From positions 6,327,001-6,391,000 of the forward strand of contig NZ_CP117709.1 of NCBI RefSeq assembly GCF_028622875.1: a DNA stretch of 64,000 bases. Direction: 5' to 3'. Positions 8,108 through 17,336 of the stretch are shown here, in pieces. The notes below the pieces were generated by a model. That model made no database searches and was not told where the DNA came from. It saw only the letters and a list, made by a program, of their open reading frames with translations. This stretch comes from Streptomyces sp. MMBL 11-1. Its GTDB lineage: Bacteria; Actinomycetota; Actinomycetes; Streptomycetales; Streptomycetaceae. How positions within the stretch are numbered: the first letter of the stretch is position 1; each line of letters begins with the position of its first letter. A program made the position numbers and the translations under genes.

Positions 8108-8737
8108 TCAGGCCCGGAGTATGTCGGCCACTTGGTGGAGCGCGTCCTCGCGGTGCCGCTCGCGCGCCGCGCGGACCTGGGGGTCGGGCGACCACAGTGC
8201 CTGCCGGCCCGGGTGGTACGTACGCACCACCTGGAAGTGTTCCTGGCCGGCGAGGGCCGGGTGCGCCTTCTCCAGCCGCCGCCAGGTGGCCTGCGCGTCG
8301 CCGCCCTGGAGCAGGACGACGCGGAGGTCCGGCATCAGTCCGAGGAGGCGCACGAGGGCCTGGGCGCCGGCCTTCTGTTCGGAGGCGTCGGGCTTTCGGT
8401 TGATGTACCAGGGATAGGCGTTCCAGGGCGTGACGTCGCGGGCGTCGATGCCGGCCTGCTCGAAGGCCCGGCACTGACGCTCGGCGGTCGGGTCGTCGTT
8501 CTCCGTGCACAGGAAGCCCGAGCCGGTGCCGTCCTGGGTCTTGGGCCCCGGATCGCGCAGCATGGACAGCACGCGCGCCTCGGTTCCACCGTGCCAAGGA
8601 GCGACGTACGGCATCCAGCCCCTGCCGTCCTGGTCCCGCAGGCCGTCGACCAGCTCGTTGATCGCGCGGACGTGTGCCGCGTACCGGTTCCGCTCCTGGT
8701 CGGTACGGAACGTCTCGTTCGCCATCTGTCGCGCCAT
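8108..8737 (-). CDS. Uracil-DNA glycosylase superfamily protein
   Basis: A 209-residue protein resembling a UDG-fold family. MLRDPGP (59-65) sits where UDG motif 1 (the GxDPY-like loop) lies, TPWNAYPWY (103-111) provides the aromatic pocket, and a late HPGRQAL resembles the HPS/HxG motif 2 loop. The classical catalytic Asp and Asn of UNG cannot be placed with certainty, so the substrate may be another modified base or the enzyme may act only as a binder. ATG 8737 is selected for the GGGGAGGAC ribosome site; the 28-codon longer frame has none. It has no clear operon partner. Confidence 0.6.
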   Translation of the reverse strand: MARQMANETFRTDQERNRYAAHVRAINELVDGLRDQDGRGWMPYVAPWHGGTEARVLSMLRDPGPKTQDGTGSGFLCTENDDPTAERQCRAFEQAGIDARDVTPWNAYPWYINRKPDASEQKAGAQALVRLLGLMPDLRVVLLQGGDAQATWRRLEKAHPALAGQEHFQVVRTYHPGRQALWSPDPQVRAARERHREDALHQVADILRA

Positions 8738-8842
8738 GTCGTCCTCCCCTGCCGTCTCCACCCGAGTGCACGTCGACAGGGGCGGTGCTCGGACTCCTAC
8801 GCTAGAGGGTGGCACTGACATGTGGGGGCGAGGCCCGAGACG

Positions 8843-9457
8843 TCAGAAGACGGGTAAGGGCGGCAGCCAGCCCACCGCGCGGAGTGTCGGCATGACCCGG
8901 GTGATGACGTACGCCATGACCGGGGTCTCGTCGTCGTCCACGGGGAAGTACAGCGCGTGCTGGAGGGGCTTCACGTCCTGAGGGTGCTCCAGATCGACCA
9001 GGGGGAGGTCTTCCTGGTCGAAGGCGGGTTCCAGCGTGACGCCGGGACGGCTCGTCAGAGTCCGCAGGAGCGAGAGCCCGCACTGCGTGGCGAGTTGCGC
9101 CGTGGTGAGGGACTTCTTGAAGCTGGCCCGGTCCGAGCCGGTCCTCGGTATGACGGTCCAGGCCATGAGGCGCAGGCGACCCCTTCCGGCGGGCACGGCC
9201 TCGATGCCTGCGCGGCGGCGGCCGTGCAGATTGGCCAGGAGGGCGGGCATCTCGGGAACCACCGACGGCTGGTGGAGGACCAGGTCCCGCTCACCGTTGT
9301 CCCAGCGGGTGTCGTGCAGGGTGAGTTCAGGGCGACCGGGCAGGACGAGACGCCATTTCACGGCGGTCCCGTTCTCCGTTGATCCGGAGCAGGTGGCTCC
9401 GTGGCGCGTCGCGCGGGTGCCTGACCGCCGCAGGGTCAGCTGGTCCGTAAGTCTCAT
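8843..9457 (-). CDS. Unrecognised protein beside defence locus
   Basis: A 204-residue protein I do not recognise. It shows alternating hydrophobic/polar strands at the N-terminus, a basic GRRRAG segment near residue 83, then helices (FKKSLTTAQLATQCGLSLLRTL) and a hydrophobic C-terminus. There is no signal peptide or membrane helix. ATG 9457 follows a GAGGAGAA ribosome site; the frame extends 28 codons upstream to 9541 without a better start. It is divergent from the Rad50-like gene, and the palindrome at 9571-9586 lies about 114 bases upstream of it, so it might share that control. Membership in the defence locus is uncertain. Confidence 0.55.
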   Translation of the reverse strand: MRLTDQLTLRRSGTRATRHGATCSGSTENGTAVKWRLVLPGRPELTLHDTRWDNGERDLVLHQPSVVPEMPALLANLHGRRRAGIEAVPAGRGRLRLMAWTVIPRTGSDRASFKKSLTTAQLATQCGLSLLRTLTSRPGVTLEPAFDQEDLPLVDLEHPQDVKPLQHALYFPVDDDETPVMAYVITRVMPTLRAVGWLPPLPVF

Positions 9458-9570
9458 GACGGTTGAGCTTCTCCTCAAGAAGTGTGGCCGTGCGGCCGTC
9501 TGGCGGTCACTCATGCCGCCCGGATTCGCGATCGTACACAAATTCGCATGAAGTGTGGCAGGAAATATCT

Positions 9571-9586
9571 GTTGACGACGTCAACG
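9571..9586. promoter_or_regulatory. Defence-locus palindrome, left copy
   Basis: GTTGACGACGTCAACG: perfect 7-base arms GTTGACG/CGTCAAC around one central base. The reverse complement of the same 16 bases recurs at 21212-21227, upstream of the opposing methyltransferase gene. This copy is 77 bases before the Rad50-like start. An AT-rich TATCTG at 9566-9571, a possible -10, touches the palindrome, which would suit repression. The operator role is inference. Confidence 0.65.
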
Positions 9587-9662
9587 TCTCTACGTCACCC
9601 TGGGGCTCCCGGCTGCGGACTTCGCCGTCGCACCCGCCGTCTCCCGTGCATGGAGCCACACC

Positions 9663-12047
9663 GTGAGCGACCAGCCCCACCCCTCCCTCCGCGACCTCGT
9701 CCTCCAGCGCCTGGCCGCCGCCGGCCTGGAGCCGGAGACGGCGGATCTGCTGCGCGACCTCTTCCCCGGGACTCGGGCCGGAAGCGCCTCCCGAACCGGT
9801 CCTCTCTTCCTCCGCTCCATCACGGCCGCCGGGTGGCGAGGCATCGGCCCGGAGACCACGCTCGGCCTCACCCCCGCACCGGGCCTCACCGTGGTCGCCG
9901 GACGCAACGGCTCCGGTAAGTCCAGCTTCGCCGAGGCCGCCGAGATGGCACTGACGGGCGACAACTTCCGCTGGCAGGACCGTACTCAGATCTGGCGGCA
10001 GGGGTGGCGGAATCTGCACGATCCGGCGGCTCCCCGCGTGGAGGTGGAGTGCCGCCGTGACGGTGCCGACACGCCCGTCACCGTCCGCAGGAGCTGGCAC
10101 GGCGACGGGCTGGGCGACGCACGGGTGGCGGTCCACCGGCCAGGCCTGCCCGGCGGAGAGCTGGGCGAGGTCGTCGGCGCGGAGGAGCTCGCGCTGTACC
10201 GGCCGTTCCTCTCGTACAGCGAACTCGGCGCCGTGATCAACGGCCCCATGACCGCCCTCCATGACGGACTCGCCCAGATCCTCGGCCTGGAGCAGCTCTC
10301 CGAGGCCTACAAGGAGGCGGGAGCCCGCCTCAAGGTGATCAAGGACGGCGAGAAGAAGGCCACCGACCTGGCAGCCGCGGTCCTCGCCGAACTGCGGGGC
10401 TCCGGCGACCCGAGGGCCGTCGCGGCCGTGGAGGTTCTCTCCGCACGCCGCCCGGACCGCGAACGCGTTCGCACCCTCCTTGCCGCACGGCCCGAGGGCG
10501 ACACCGCCGAACTCGAAAGGCTGCGCGGGCTGTCCACCCTCGAAGGGCCTGATCTGAGCGACATCAGCGGTGCCGTGACGCGGCTGCGGGAAGCCGCGGC
10601 CCGGGCCGATGACGCGCGGTCCGGCTCCGCCGAGGACGCCCGCCGTCTCTCCGACCTCCTGGAGCGGGCGCTCGACCACCGGCGGCGGGCGCGGACCGCC
10701 GACTGCCCCGTCTGCGACACGCCCGGACTGCTCGACGACGACTGGGCGGTGCGCGCCCGGGAGCAGGTCGAACGGCTCCAGCGCGAAGCCGCGGAAGCGC
10801 AGTCCGCGCGCGACGACCTGCGCGGCGCCATCCGCGCCGTCCACGATCTCGTCCAGCCCGTCCCCGTATGGCTCCGGCCGGAGGACTCGCCGCTCGCCGC
10901 CCTCTGGCGGGAATGGTCCCTGTGCCGGAGCGCGACCGACCCCCGCCCGCTGGCGGATCAGGTCGAGCGCCTTTCGGCCGCCCTCGCCGACGCCTGCCGG
11001 CAGGAGAGCGAGAAGGCGGCCCGCCTGCTCGCTGATCAGGACGCTGGCTGGCGGCCGCTCGGGGTGCGCCTCGCCGAATGGCTGGCCGTCGCCGACCGGG
11101 CCGCCGAGGCCGCATCGCTCGGCAAGCGACTCAAGGACGCGCAGACCTGGCTCAAGAAGGTCACCGACGAACTCCGCGAGGAGCGGCTGCGCCCGTTCGC
11201 CGACCAGTCGCAGACCATCTGGAAGCTGCTCTGCGAGCGCAGCAGCGTCACGCTCGGCTCGATCGGCCTGACGGGGACGGCCAACCAGCGCAAGGTGAAG
11301 CTTGACGTGTCCGTGGACGACATGGACGCGCCCGCCTTCGGCGTGATGAGCCAGGGTGAACTGCACTCGCTCGCCCTCTCGCTGTTCCTCCCTCGCGCCA
11401 CCCACCCCGACAGCCCCTTCGGGTTCCTGGTGATCGACGACCCGGTGCAGTCCATGGACCCGGAGAAGGTCGAGGGGCTCGCGCGGGTCCTCCATGCCTG
11501 TGCCCAGCGCCGCCAGGTGATCGTCTTCACTCACGACACCCGCCTCCAGCAGGCCATCCGCCACCTGCGCATCCCCGCGACGATCATGCAGGTCTCCCGG
11601 CAGACCGACTCCGTCGTCAAGGTCACCCGCACCGACGACCCGGTCTCCCTCGCGCTGAGCGAGGCCCGGGCCGTCGCCAAGGACCCGAACGTGCCGCAGG
11701 ACGTCGCCGACCGGGTCCTACCCCAGATGTGCCGAGGCGCCCTGGAGGCCGCCTGCCTGGAACCCGCACGGCGCCGCCTGCGGGCCGAAGGCCACGGCCA
11801 CGCCGACGTCGAGGCCAGGATCGGCAAGGCCCACAAGCTCACCGATCTCGCCGCGCTCGCCTTCTACGACAGCAGCATGGAACCCGCCCAGGTCCTCGCG
11901 GCCGTCGCGCAGGACCACGGCCCCTGGGCCCGCGCGCTCATCGAACGGTGCAACGCCGGCGCCCACCAGTTCCTCACCCCGATCGGCGACCGCATGGACC
12001 TGGTCCGGGACACCGAGCGCCTCGCGAAGGCGGTGCGCGGCCGATGA
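9663..12047 (+). CDS. Rad50/SMC-like ATPase with zinc hook
   Basis: A 794-residue ABC-type ATPase. Walker A GRNGSGKSS is at about 80-88, a CPVC zinc-hook-like motif at 348-351 lies inside the helical middle, the signature/Walker B region FLVIDDPVQSMDP is at about 589-601, and the H-loop FTHD is near 621. The arms are much shorter than in true SMC proteins. A C-terminal extension of about 150 residues (from about 645) ends in a helical region with CNAGAHQ. GTG 9663 follows GGAG at about 9652. Its stop overlaps the next start (ATGA). It is probably the DNA-sensing or loading ATPase of the locus, by analogy with Rad50-like and RecF-like subunits of known defence systems. Confidence 0.82.
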   Translation: MSDQPHPSLRDLVLQRLAAAGLEPETADLLRDLFPGTRAGSASRTGPLFLRSITAAGWRGIGPETTLGLTPAPGLTVVAGRNGSGKSSFAEAAEMALTGDNFRWQDRTQIWRQGWRNLHDPAAPRVEVECRRDGADTPVTVRRSWHGDGLGDARVAVHRPGLPGGELGEVVGAEELALYRPFLSYSELGAVINGPMTALHDGLAQILGLEQLSEAYKEAGARLKVIKDGEKKATDLAAAVLAELRGSGDPRAVAAVEVLSARRPDRERVRTLLAARPEGDTAELERLRGLSTLEGPDLSDISGAVTRLREAAARADDARSGSAEDARRLSDLLERALDHRRRARTADCPVCDTPGLLDDDWAVRAREQVERLQREAAEAQSARDDLRGAIRAVHDLVQPVPVWLRPEDSPLAALWREWSLCRSATDPRPLADQVERLSAALADACRQESEKAARLLADQDAGWRPLGVRLAEWLAVADRAAEAASLGKRLKDAQTWLKKVTDELREERLRPFADQSQTIWKLLCERSSVTLGSIGLTGTANQRKVKLDVSVDDMDAPAFGVMSQGELHSLALSLFLPRATHPDSPFGFLVIDDPVQSMDPEKVEGLARVLHACAQRRQVIVFTHDTRLQQAIRHLRIPATIMQVSRQTDSVVKVTRTDDPVSLALSEARAVAKDPNVPQDVADRVLPQMCRGALEAACLEPARRRLRAEGHGHADVEARIGKAHKLTDLAALAFYDSSMEPAQVLAAVAQDHGPWARALIERCNAGAHQFLTPIGDRMDLVRDTERLAKAVRGR

Positions 12048-12436
12048 CCCGTACCCCCGACGAACTGGCCGCGGCCGCCCGTCATCTGCTCCTCCCTCCC
12101 CCCGGTATTCCCCACACCCTCGCGCCGGGACTCCGCGCCCGAGCCGCCGCCGCCCTGCTCCGGCTGGCCCTGGACGAGGCCATGGACGGCTTCTGGCGGC
12201 GGGTCAGTCCCGCCATGGCGCACAGCCGTGGCCGTACCAAGGCGCTCTGTCTGGAGTGGTACGCCCCGTGCTCCGTGGCCCGTCAGTGGTACGCCGTGTG
12301 GTCCGCGCTCAGCGCGGCCTGCCACCACCACACGTATGAACTCCCGCCCACCCCGGGCGAGGTCAGGGCCTGGCACGACGACGTCGTCGAACTGCTCGCC
12401 GCCCTCCGCCAAGGACCCGAGCGGACCGAAGCCTGA
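12044..12436 (+). CDS. Small helical partner (HEPN-like?) of the ATPase
   Basis: A 130-residue all-helical protein co-translated with the ATPase (ATGA overlap). Notable are a WYAVWSAL-ACHHHTYELPPT segment (about 86-106) and a conserved-looking WYAP/W pattern. The size, helical content and position after an SMC-like ATPase recall small HEPN-like partners, but the RxxxxH nuclease motif is not present, so if it is HEPN-like it is probably structural. No function is assigned with confidence. Confidence 0.6.
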   Translation: MTRTPDELAAAARHLLLPPPGIPHTLAPGLRARAAAALLRLALDEAMDGFWRRVSPAMAHSRGRTKALCLEWYAPCSVARQWYAVWSALSAACHHHTYELPPTPGEVRAWHDDVVELLAALRQGPERTEA

Positions 12437-12460
12437 CCGGTGCACCGAAAGGACCACGGC

Positions 12461-14110
12461 ATGGACACACGCCGCTACCGCATGGTCGTCACCAGCGGCC
12501 TCGACTACGTCAGCACCGGCGCGCAGGTCGACGCCCGGCTCCGGGACTGGCTGCGTGAACCGCCCAAGAACTACGACATCCAGGCGTTCGCGGAGGGACG
12601 CAACGAGATAGCCCGGGGAGTCACGCTCGACCACGACTCGGCGACCGGCACCGGCGGGGCGTACGGGCGTTGGCGCCTCCGGGAGACCGCCCCGGACGGC
12701 ACCTGGCAGACGACCCTGGTGATCAGGCAGACGGAGAGTCGGCCGACCCGCGTACAGCTGGACGTAGAGCACCTTCCCGACGATCCGGACACGTTGCCGA
12801 CGCCCGCAAAGACCCCCCGCCTCGCGGCAAGCCTGCTGGACGTCCTCCAGGCCCGCGACGGGCTCGCGGACGTGACCCGGATGCCACAGGTCGTCGAGGC
12901 GGCCGACATCGACTCCGTCATCGACGAGTTGTGCGACGCGGAGCGCCGTCTGCCGATCGTCATGGCCACCGCCCCGAACGGGGCCGACTTCGATGTCTGG
13001 CTGGAGCGGACCCTGGACCCGCTGGTCCGTCCCCTGGCCGGCCTCGCTATCCTCTACGCCCTCGCGCCCGGGGCGGACAACCGCTTCAACCGGCTCATGG
13101 AGTACCACCGGGTGTACGGCGGAGGCACCCGGACCTTCCTTCCAGGTGTGGACCCGGCCTGGGCGGCCGACGGCCAGCGCCACCGCGTCATGTCGCACCG
13201 GGTCGTCGCCGAGAACCCGGCCCGGGCCCGCCGCCTGCTCGCCCAGCTTCCCCAGGGCCTCGCCACCCGGGCGCCACTGCCGCCCGAGCTGGACGCGGTA
13301 CCCGTGTTGCGCGCGCGTACCAAGGAGAGCTCGGGCAGCTCCGAGCTGGAGCGGCTGAGGGACGAGAACCACGCCCTCTTCGAGATCCTCGAGGAAGCCG
13401 GGCGCGAGCAGCGGGTACGGGCCGACGAGATCAGGGACCTGAAGAACGAACTCCAGCGCGCCAGGAGCGACGAGATCACGCTGATCGCCGAGTACGACGA
13501 GCAGTACCGGGAACTGCATGAGACCCGGGTCCAGCTCGTCACCGTGCAGAAGCGCCTGCTCGCCCTCGGCGCCGCCGAAGCCGCGTACGCCCCGGACGAC
13601 GGCGGTCCCGCTGTCCCCGAGTCCTTCGCGGAGATCCTGGAACGGATCGAGGAGATGCCTCGCGTGCACTTCACCGGAGCCAGGAAGATCACCCTGGAAC
13701 TGGACGACCAGGCGTACGGTTCCTCCTGGGTCCGTATGGCCTGGGACGCACTGCTGGCGCTTCGGGACTACGCCGACGTCTCGGTCGACGCCCCCGCCGA
13801 CGGCGCGGCCTTCCGTGACTTCAAGCAGTGGTGCGAGGACGCTCCGGGCGGCAGGCACGCGATATCGCCCCGTAAGGTCGTGCGCGACGAGTCCAGGACA
13901 GTGAAGACGAACACCGTCTGGCGCAAGGAACGGACCTTCCCCGTCCCGGAAAACGTGGATCCCGCCTGCCGGCTGTTCGTGGGCGCGCACGTGAGGATCG
14001 GCGGCGGCAACACCGTCGCTCCACGCCTGCACTACCACGACGCCGCCCGCGCCGAGCACGGGATCTTCATCGGATACATCGGGCCGCACCTCACCAACAC
14101 CCTCACCTGA
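12461..14110 (+). CDS. Unrecognised coiled-coil subunit of McrBC-type locus
   Basis: A 549-residue protein not matched to a family. The N-terminal about 270 residues are globular (MVVTSGLDYVSTGAQVDARL, then WLERTLDPLVRPLAGLAILY). Residues about 290-365 form a heptad-rich coiled coil (ELERLRDENHALFEILEEAG and following). The C-terminal domain of about 165 residues ends in RLHYHD and GIFIGYIGPHLTNT, which looks like a conserved beta-rich module. ATG 12461 has GAAAGGA 8 bases upstream, better than GTG 12440. It sits between the ATPase pair and McrB, so it is probably a scaffold or sensor. Coiled-coil components are known in complex McrBC systems, but this one is not identified. Confidence 0.72.
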   Translation: MDTRRYRMVVTSGLDYVSTGAQVDARLRDWLREPPKNYDIQAFAEGRNEIARGVTLDHDSATGTGGAYGRWRLRETAPDGTWQTTLVIRQTESRPTRVQLDVEHLPDDPDTLPTPAKTPRLAASLLDVLQARDGLADVTRMPQVVEAADIDSVIDELCDAERRLPIVMATAPNGADFDVWLERTLDPLVRPLAGLAILYALAPGADNRFNRLMEYHRVYGGGTRTFLPGVDPAWAADGQRHRVMSHRVVAENPARARRLLAQLPQGLATRAPLPPELDAVPVLRARTKESSGSSELERLRDENHALFEILEEAGREQRVRADEIRDLKNELQRARSDEITLIAEYDEQYRELHETRVQLVTVQKRLLALGAAEAAYAPDDGGPAVPESFAEILERIEEMPRVHFTGARKITLELDDQAYGSSWVRMAWDALLALRDYADVSVDAPADGAAFRDFKQWCEDAPGGRHAISPRKVVRDESRTVKTNTVWRKERTFPVPENVDPACRLFVGAHVRIGGGNTVAPRLHYHDAARAEHGIFIGYIGPHLTNTLT

Positions 14111-14218
14111 GGTACGGAGCGGGGCTAAGGTCCTTCTCGGCACCGGCCTTCGGGCATATGCCCTGCCCGTGTCCAAGGACTCACGGGAACGAGGAACGTA
14201 CGTGAACCAGGAGTGTGC

Positions 14219-16081
14219 GTGAACGAGGACAGCGGCAACCCCGCCGAGTACCCGGAGTTCCGGCTGCGGCTGCCCGGCGGGGACGGCATCGGGCGGGCGG
14301 TCGGCGTCCTCCTCGACGCCGTCGGCACCAACGGGAGCCGCAAGTTCCTGGTCCGGGCCGGTTCGCCGGCCCGGGAGCACGTCATGCCGTCGTTCCCCAA
14401 GCACTTCAGCGGCACGTTCAAGCGGCGCGAGGAGCTGAGAGCCGCCGGAGTCCTCGCGCCGTCCGACCGCTGGCCCGGATGGCTGGAGCTGACCGCTGAC
14501 GTCGAGTGCGGATCGCCGTCCGCCGCCGCCGAGATACTCGTCGGCGCCCCGCGCAACGGCTGGGAGGAGTGGCGCACCGAGGCGGGCACACCGCTGTCCG
14601 ACTTCATGGAGGGCATGCGTTCCGGGCCCAACCGGGCCTGGCTCGTGCGCGGCTCGAACGTGGCGGGCAGTGACCTCGTCCACCGGCTCTGGCTTCCCGA
14701 GGGCAGGGTCACGCTGTCGGCCTCGCGGCTGCGCCAGGGAGTGGCGCAGGGGGCGAGCAAGGAGCGGCTGAGAGCGTTCGTCGAGGAGGACTACGGGACG
14801 ACGGCGACCTACAACCAGAAGCTGGAGCTCGTCGACGAGCTGTACGCGTTCCTCTCCTGGATGAAGCCGGGCGACACGGTGTGCGGCATCTCCGGGGGCC
14901 GCCTGTACGTGGGTGAGATCACCGGAACGGTCGAGCAGACCGCCTCCGAAGGCGGCCGCTCCAACCTGCGCCGCCCCGTCGACTGGCAGAGCAGCGGGTA
15001 CGCCTACGACGAGCTTCCCGAGGAACTCCAGCAGAAGCTCTCGGCGCAGCACGACGTCGTCGACCTCACCTCCGTGCAGGCCCTCATCGACGGACTCGGC
15101 CGTACCGACGAGGAGCTCGCCGACGAGGCCGTGTCCCGGGAACGCGACCCGAGCGAGACCGTCCCGGCCCTCGCGGCCCGGCGTGAGCTGGAGCTTCCCG
15201 AGCCGGGCCAGGCCCTCGCCGACGAACTGCTCGTCCACGACGTGGAGTGGCTGCGCGAGGTGAAGGACCTCCTCTGGGACGAACGGCAGCTGGTGCTGTA
15301 CGGACCGCCGGGCACGGGCAAGACCCACCTGGCCCTCAAACTCGCCGAGTTCCTCGGAGGCGGGCCCGAACGGGTCAAGCTGGTGCAGTTCCATCCGTCG
15401 TACGCGTACGAGGACTTCTTCGAAGGCTTCCGGCCGAAGGAGGACCCCGACACCCGGGAGGTCGCCTTCCGGCTGACGGCGGGCCCGCTGCGGGAGCTCG
15501 CCGACCTCGCCTCCCGCGAAGGAAACCGCCACATCCCGCACTTCCTGATCATCGACGAGATCAATCGTGCGAATCTGGCCAAGGTCTTCGGAGAGCTCTA
15601 CTTCCTCCTGGAGTACCGGAACAAGTCGGTCCGCCTGACTTACTCGGGCGACGACTTCGCCCTCCCGTCCAATCTCTTCGTCATCGGCACGATGAACACC
15701 GCCGACCGCTCCATCGCCCTTGTCGACGCGGCCATGCGACGGCGCTTCGCCTTCGTGGAGCTCTCGCCGCGTACCGAGCCCACCCAGGGGCTGCTGCGCC
15801 GCTGGCTCGCCGCCCAGGACCGCGGCCCCGAGCCGGCGGACCTGCTGGACGCGCTCAACTCCCGCATCGACGACCCCGATTTCCGTATCGGCCCCTCGTA
15901 CCTGATGAAGAAGGCGGTCTACCGGGAAGGCGGCCTCGACCGCACCTGGCGCACCAAGATCCTTCCGCTCCTGGAGGAGCATCACTACGGAGAGGGAATC
16001 GACATTGCCAAGACCTACGGTCTCGAAGCCCTTCGCGCGAACATTGCACCGGCTGCCGGCCCGGGTGAGACCGACGCGTGA
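14219..16081 (+). CDS. mcrB: McrB-type AAA+ GTPase with DUF4357 and EVE-like domains
   Basis: A 620-residue McrB homologue. Residues about 40-130 match DUF4357 (FLVRAGS, RREELRAAGVL, SPSAAAEILVG, NGWEEW). Residues about 210-270 (FLSWMKPGDTVCGISGGRLY, then VGEITGTV) look like an EVE/PUA-like modified-base reader. The AAA+ domain has Walker A GPPGTGKT (362-369), Walker B LIIDEINRAN (about 441-450) and the McrB signature MNTADRS (492-498). McrB assembles as a GTP-driven ring that moves DNA and activates McrC. GTG 14219 is chosen for AGGAG at 14209-14213 with 5-base spacing. The stop overlaps mcrC as GTGA. The N-terminus suggests recognition of modified bases, possibly hydroxymethyl- or glucosyl-type phage DNA (inference). 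Confidence 0.9.
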   Translation: MNEDSGNPAEYPEFRLRLPGGDGIGRAVGVLLDAVGTNGSRKFLVRAGSPAREHVMPSFPKHFSGTFKRREELRAAGVLAPSDRWPGWLELTADVECGSPSAAAEILVGAPRNGWEEWRTEAGTPLSDFMEGMRSGPNRAWLVRGSNVAGSDLVHRLWLPEGRVTLSASRLRQGVAQGASKERLRAFVEEDYGTTATYNQKLELVDELYAFLSWMKPGDTVCGISGGRLYVGEITGTVEQTASEGGRSNLRRPVDWQSSGYAYDELPEELQQKLSAQHDVVDLTSVQALIDGLGRTDEELADEAVSRERDPSETVPALAARRELELPEPGQALADELLVHDVEWLREVKDLLWDERQLVLYGPPGTGKTHLALKLAEFLGGGPERVKLVQFHPSYAYEDFFEGFRPKEDPDTREVAFRLTAGPLRELADLASREGNRHIPHFLIIDEINRANLAKVFGELYFLLEYRNKSVRLTYSGDDFALPSNLFVIGTMNTADRSIALVDAAMRRRFAFVELSPRTEPTQGLLRRWLAAQDRGPEPADLLDALNSRIDDPDFRIGPSYLMKKAVYREGGLDRTWRTKILPLLEEHHYGEGIDIAKTYGLEALRANIAPAAGPGETDA

Positions 16082-17292
16082 CTGGCATCCAGCTCGTCGA
16101 ACACGCCCCGCACACCACCCATGACCTGCCGGCGGCCATCGGCCGGGCACTCGCCGCCTCCCGGATCGTGGACGCGGCGCCCGACCCGTACCGGACCGGG
16201 GGATGGCGGCTGCGCGCGGGGAGCAAGGTCGGAGCCTTAGTGGTCAGGGCCCCGGGGGAGGACCCCGTCACCCTGAGGATCACCCCGAAGGTGCCGATCG
16301 CCCATCTGTTCTTCCTCCTGGGGTACGCCCTGAACCCGCGGATCCACCAAGAGGGCACGGTGGAGGTGTCGGCGCACACGGAACTGGTTCCCTTCTTCGC
16401 CCAGACCTACGAGAGGGCGCAGGAGCGAGCCCTGAGGCAAGGAGTGCTGCAGGGGTACCGGCACACGCAAGAGGCGTCCCCTGTCCTTCGCGGTCGGCTC
16501 AGGGAGACCGACCAGGTGCGCCGTCACCACGGACGGCTCTTTCCCCTGGAAGTGGCCTATGACGAGTACACCACCGACATACCCGAGAACCGGCTGCTGC
16601 GGGCGGCGACCGAGCGGCTGCTGAGCCTGCCCCGCGTCCCGGCCGGAGTACGGCGGTCCCTCCAGCACCAACGGGCCCGGCTCATCGACGCCGAGCCCCT
16701 GCTGCGCGGCGCCGCTCCGCCCCGGTGGCGGCCGAGCCGACTGAACCTCCGCTACCAGCCCGCGCTGCGGCTGGCGGAGACCGTCCTGCGCCGCGAGTCG
16801 CCCGAGCACCTGCCGGGTGACGTCACCGTCGACGGATTCCTGCTCGACATGAACAAACTCTTCGAGGACTTCGTCTGCGTGGCCCTGCGTGAGGCCCTCA
16901 CAGCGCATGGCGGACACTGCGCGCTCCAGGCCAAGGGAGTGCATCTCGACGCGGACGGGACCATCCGCATGAGGCCGGATCTCCTCCGGTACGGGGACGA
17001 CGGCCGCCCGCTGAACGTGGCCGACGCCAAGTACAAGGCGCAGAAGCCCGACGGTTTTCCCGACGCCGACCTCTACCAGATGCTCGCCTACTGCACAGCG
17101 CTGGGTCTTCCCGAGGGGCATCTGATCTACGCCAGGGGCGGCGCGCTTCACGCTTCCCACCGAGTCCGGAACGCGGGGATCGTCATCCACCAGCACGTCC
17201 TGGACCTGGAAGGGCCGCCGGCGGAACTGCTCGGGACGGTCCGGGACCTCGCCCGCCTGATGGCCGAGGGCGCGGGCCTCGCATCCCCCTAA
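16078..17292 (+). CDS. mcrC: McrC-type PD-(D/E)XK nuclease subunit
   Basis: A 404-residue McrC. The N-terminal part has the McrC pattern with ITPKVPIAHLFFLLGYAL. The C-terminal nuclease core shows E263 (NKLFEDFV), D301 (RPDLL) and D316-x-K318 (DAKYK), a complete PD-(D/E)XK set. GTG 16078 overlaps the mcrB stop by 4 bases. McrC binds the McrB hexamer, stimulates its GTPase and cuts modified DNA. There is no sign of truncation, so an active restriction complex is expected. Confidence 0.92.
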   Translation: MTGIQLVEHAPHTTHDLPAAIGRALAASRIVDAAPDPYRTGGWRLRAGSKVGALVVRAPGEDPVTLRITPKVPIAHLFFLLGYALNPRIHQEGTVEVSAHTELVPFFAQTYERAQERALRQGVLQGYRHTQEASPVLRGRLRETDQVRRHHGRLFPLEVAYDEYTTDIPENRLLRAATERLLSLPRVPAGVRRSLQHQRARLIDAEPLLRGAAPPRWRPSRLNLRYQPALRLAETVLRRESPEHLPGDVTVDGFLLDMNKLFEDFVCVALREALTAHGGHCALQAKGVHLDADGTIRMRPDLLRYGDDGRPLNVADAKYKAQKPDGFPDADLYQMLAYCTALGLPEGHLIYARGGALHASHRVRNAGIVIHQHVLDLEGPPAELLGTVRDLARLMAEGAGLASP

Positions 17293-17336
17293 GATCGTTT
17301 CGGCCGCGCCGCACGCCACGAGGTAAGGAGCCCACC

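Noticed and set aside
11864..16150. Very long minus-strand open frame (over 1,400 codons) opposite the defence genes
   Set aside because: It is the antisense of the Rad50-like 3' end, coiled-coil, mcrB and mcrC genes; its translation is Arg/Gly/Pro/Val-rich without motifs, as expected from GC-rich codon bias.
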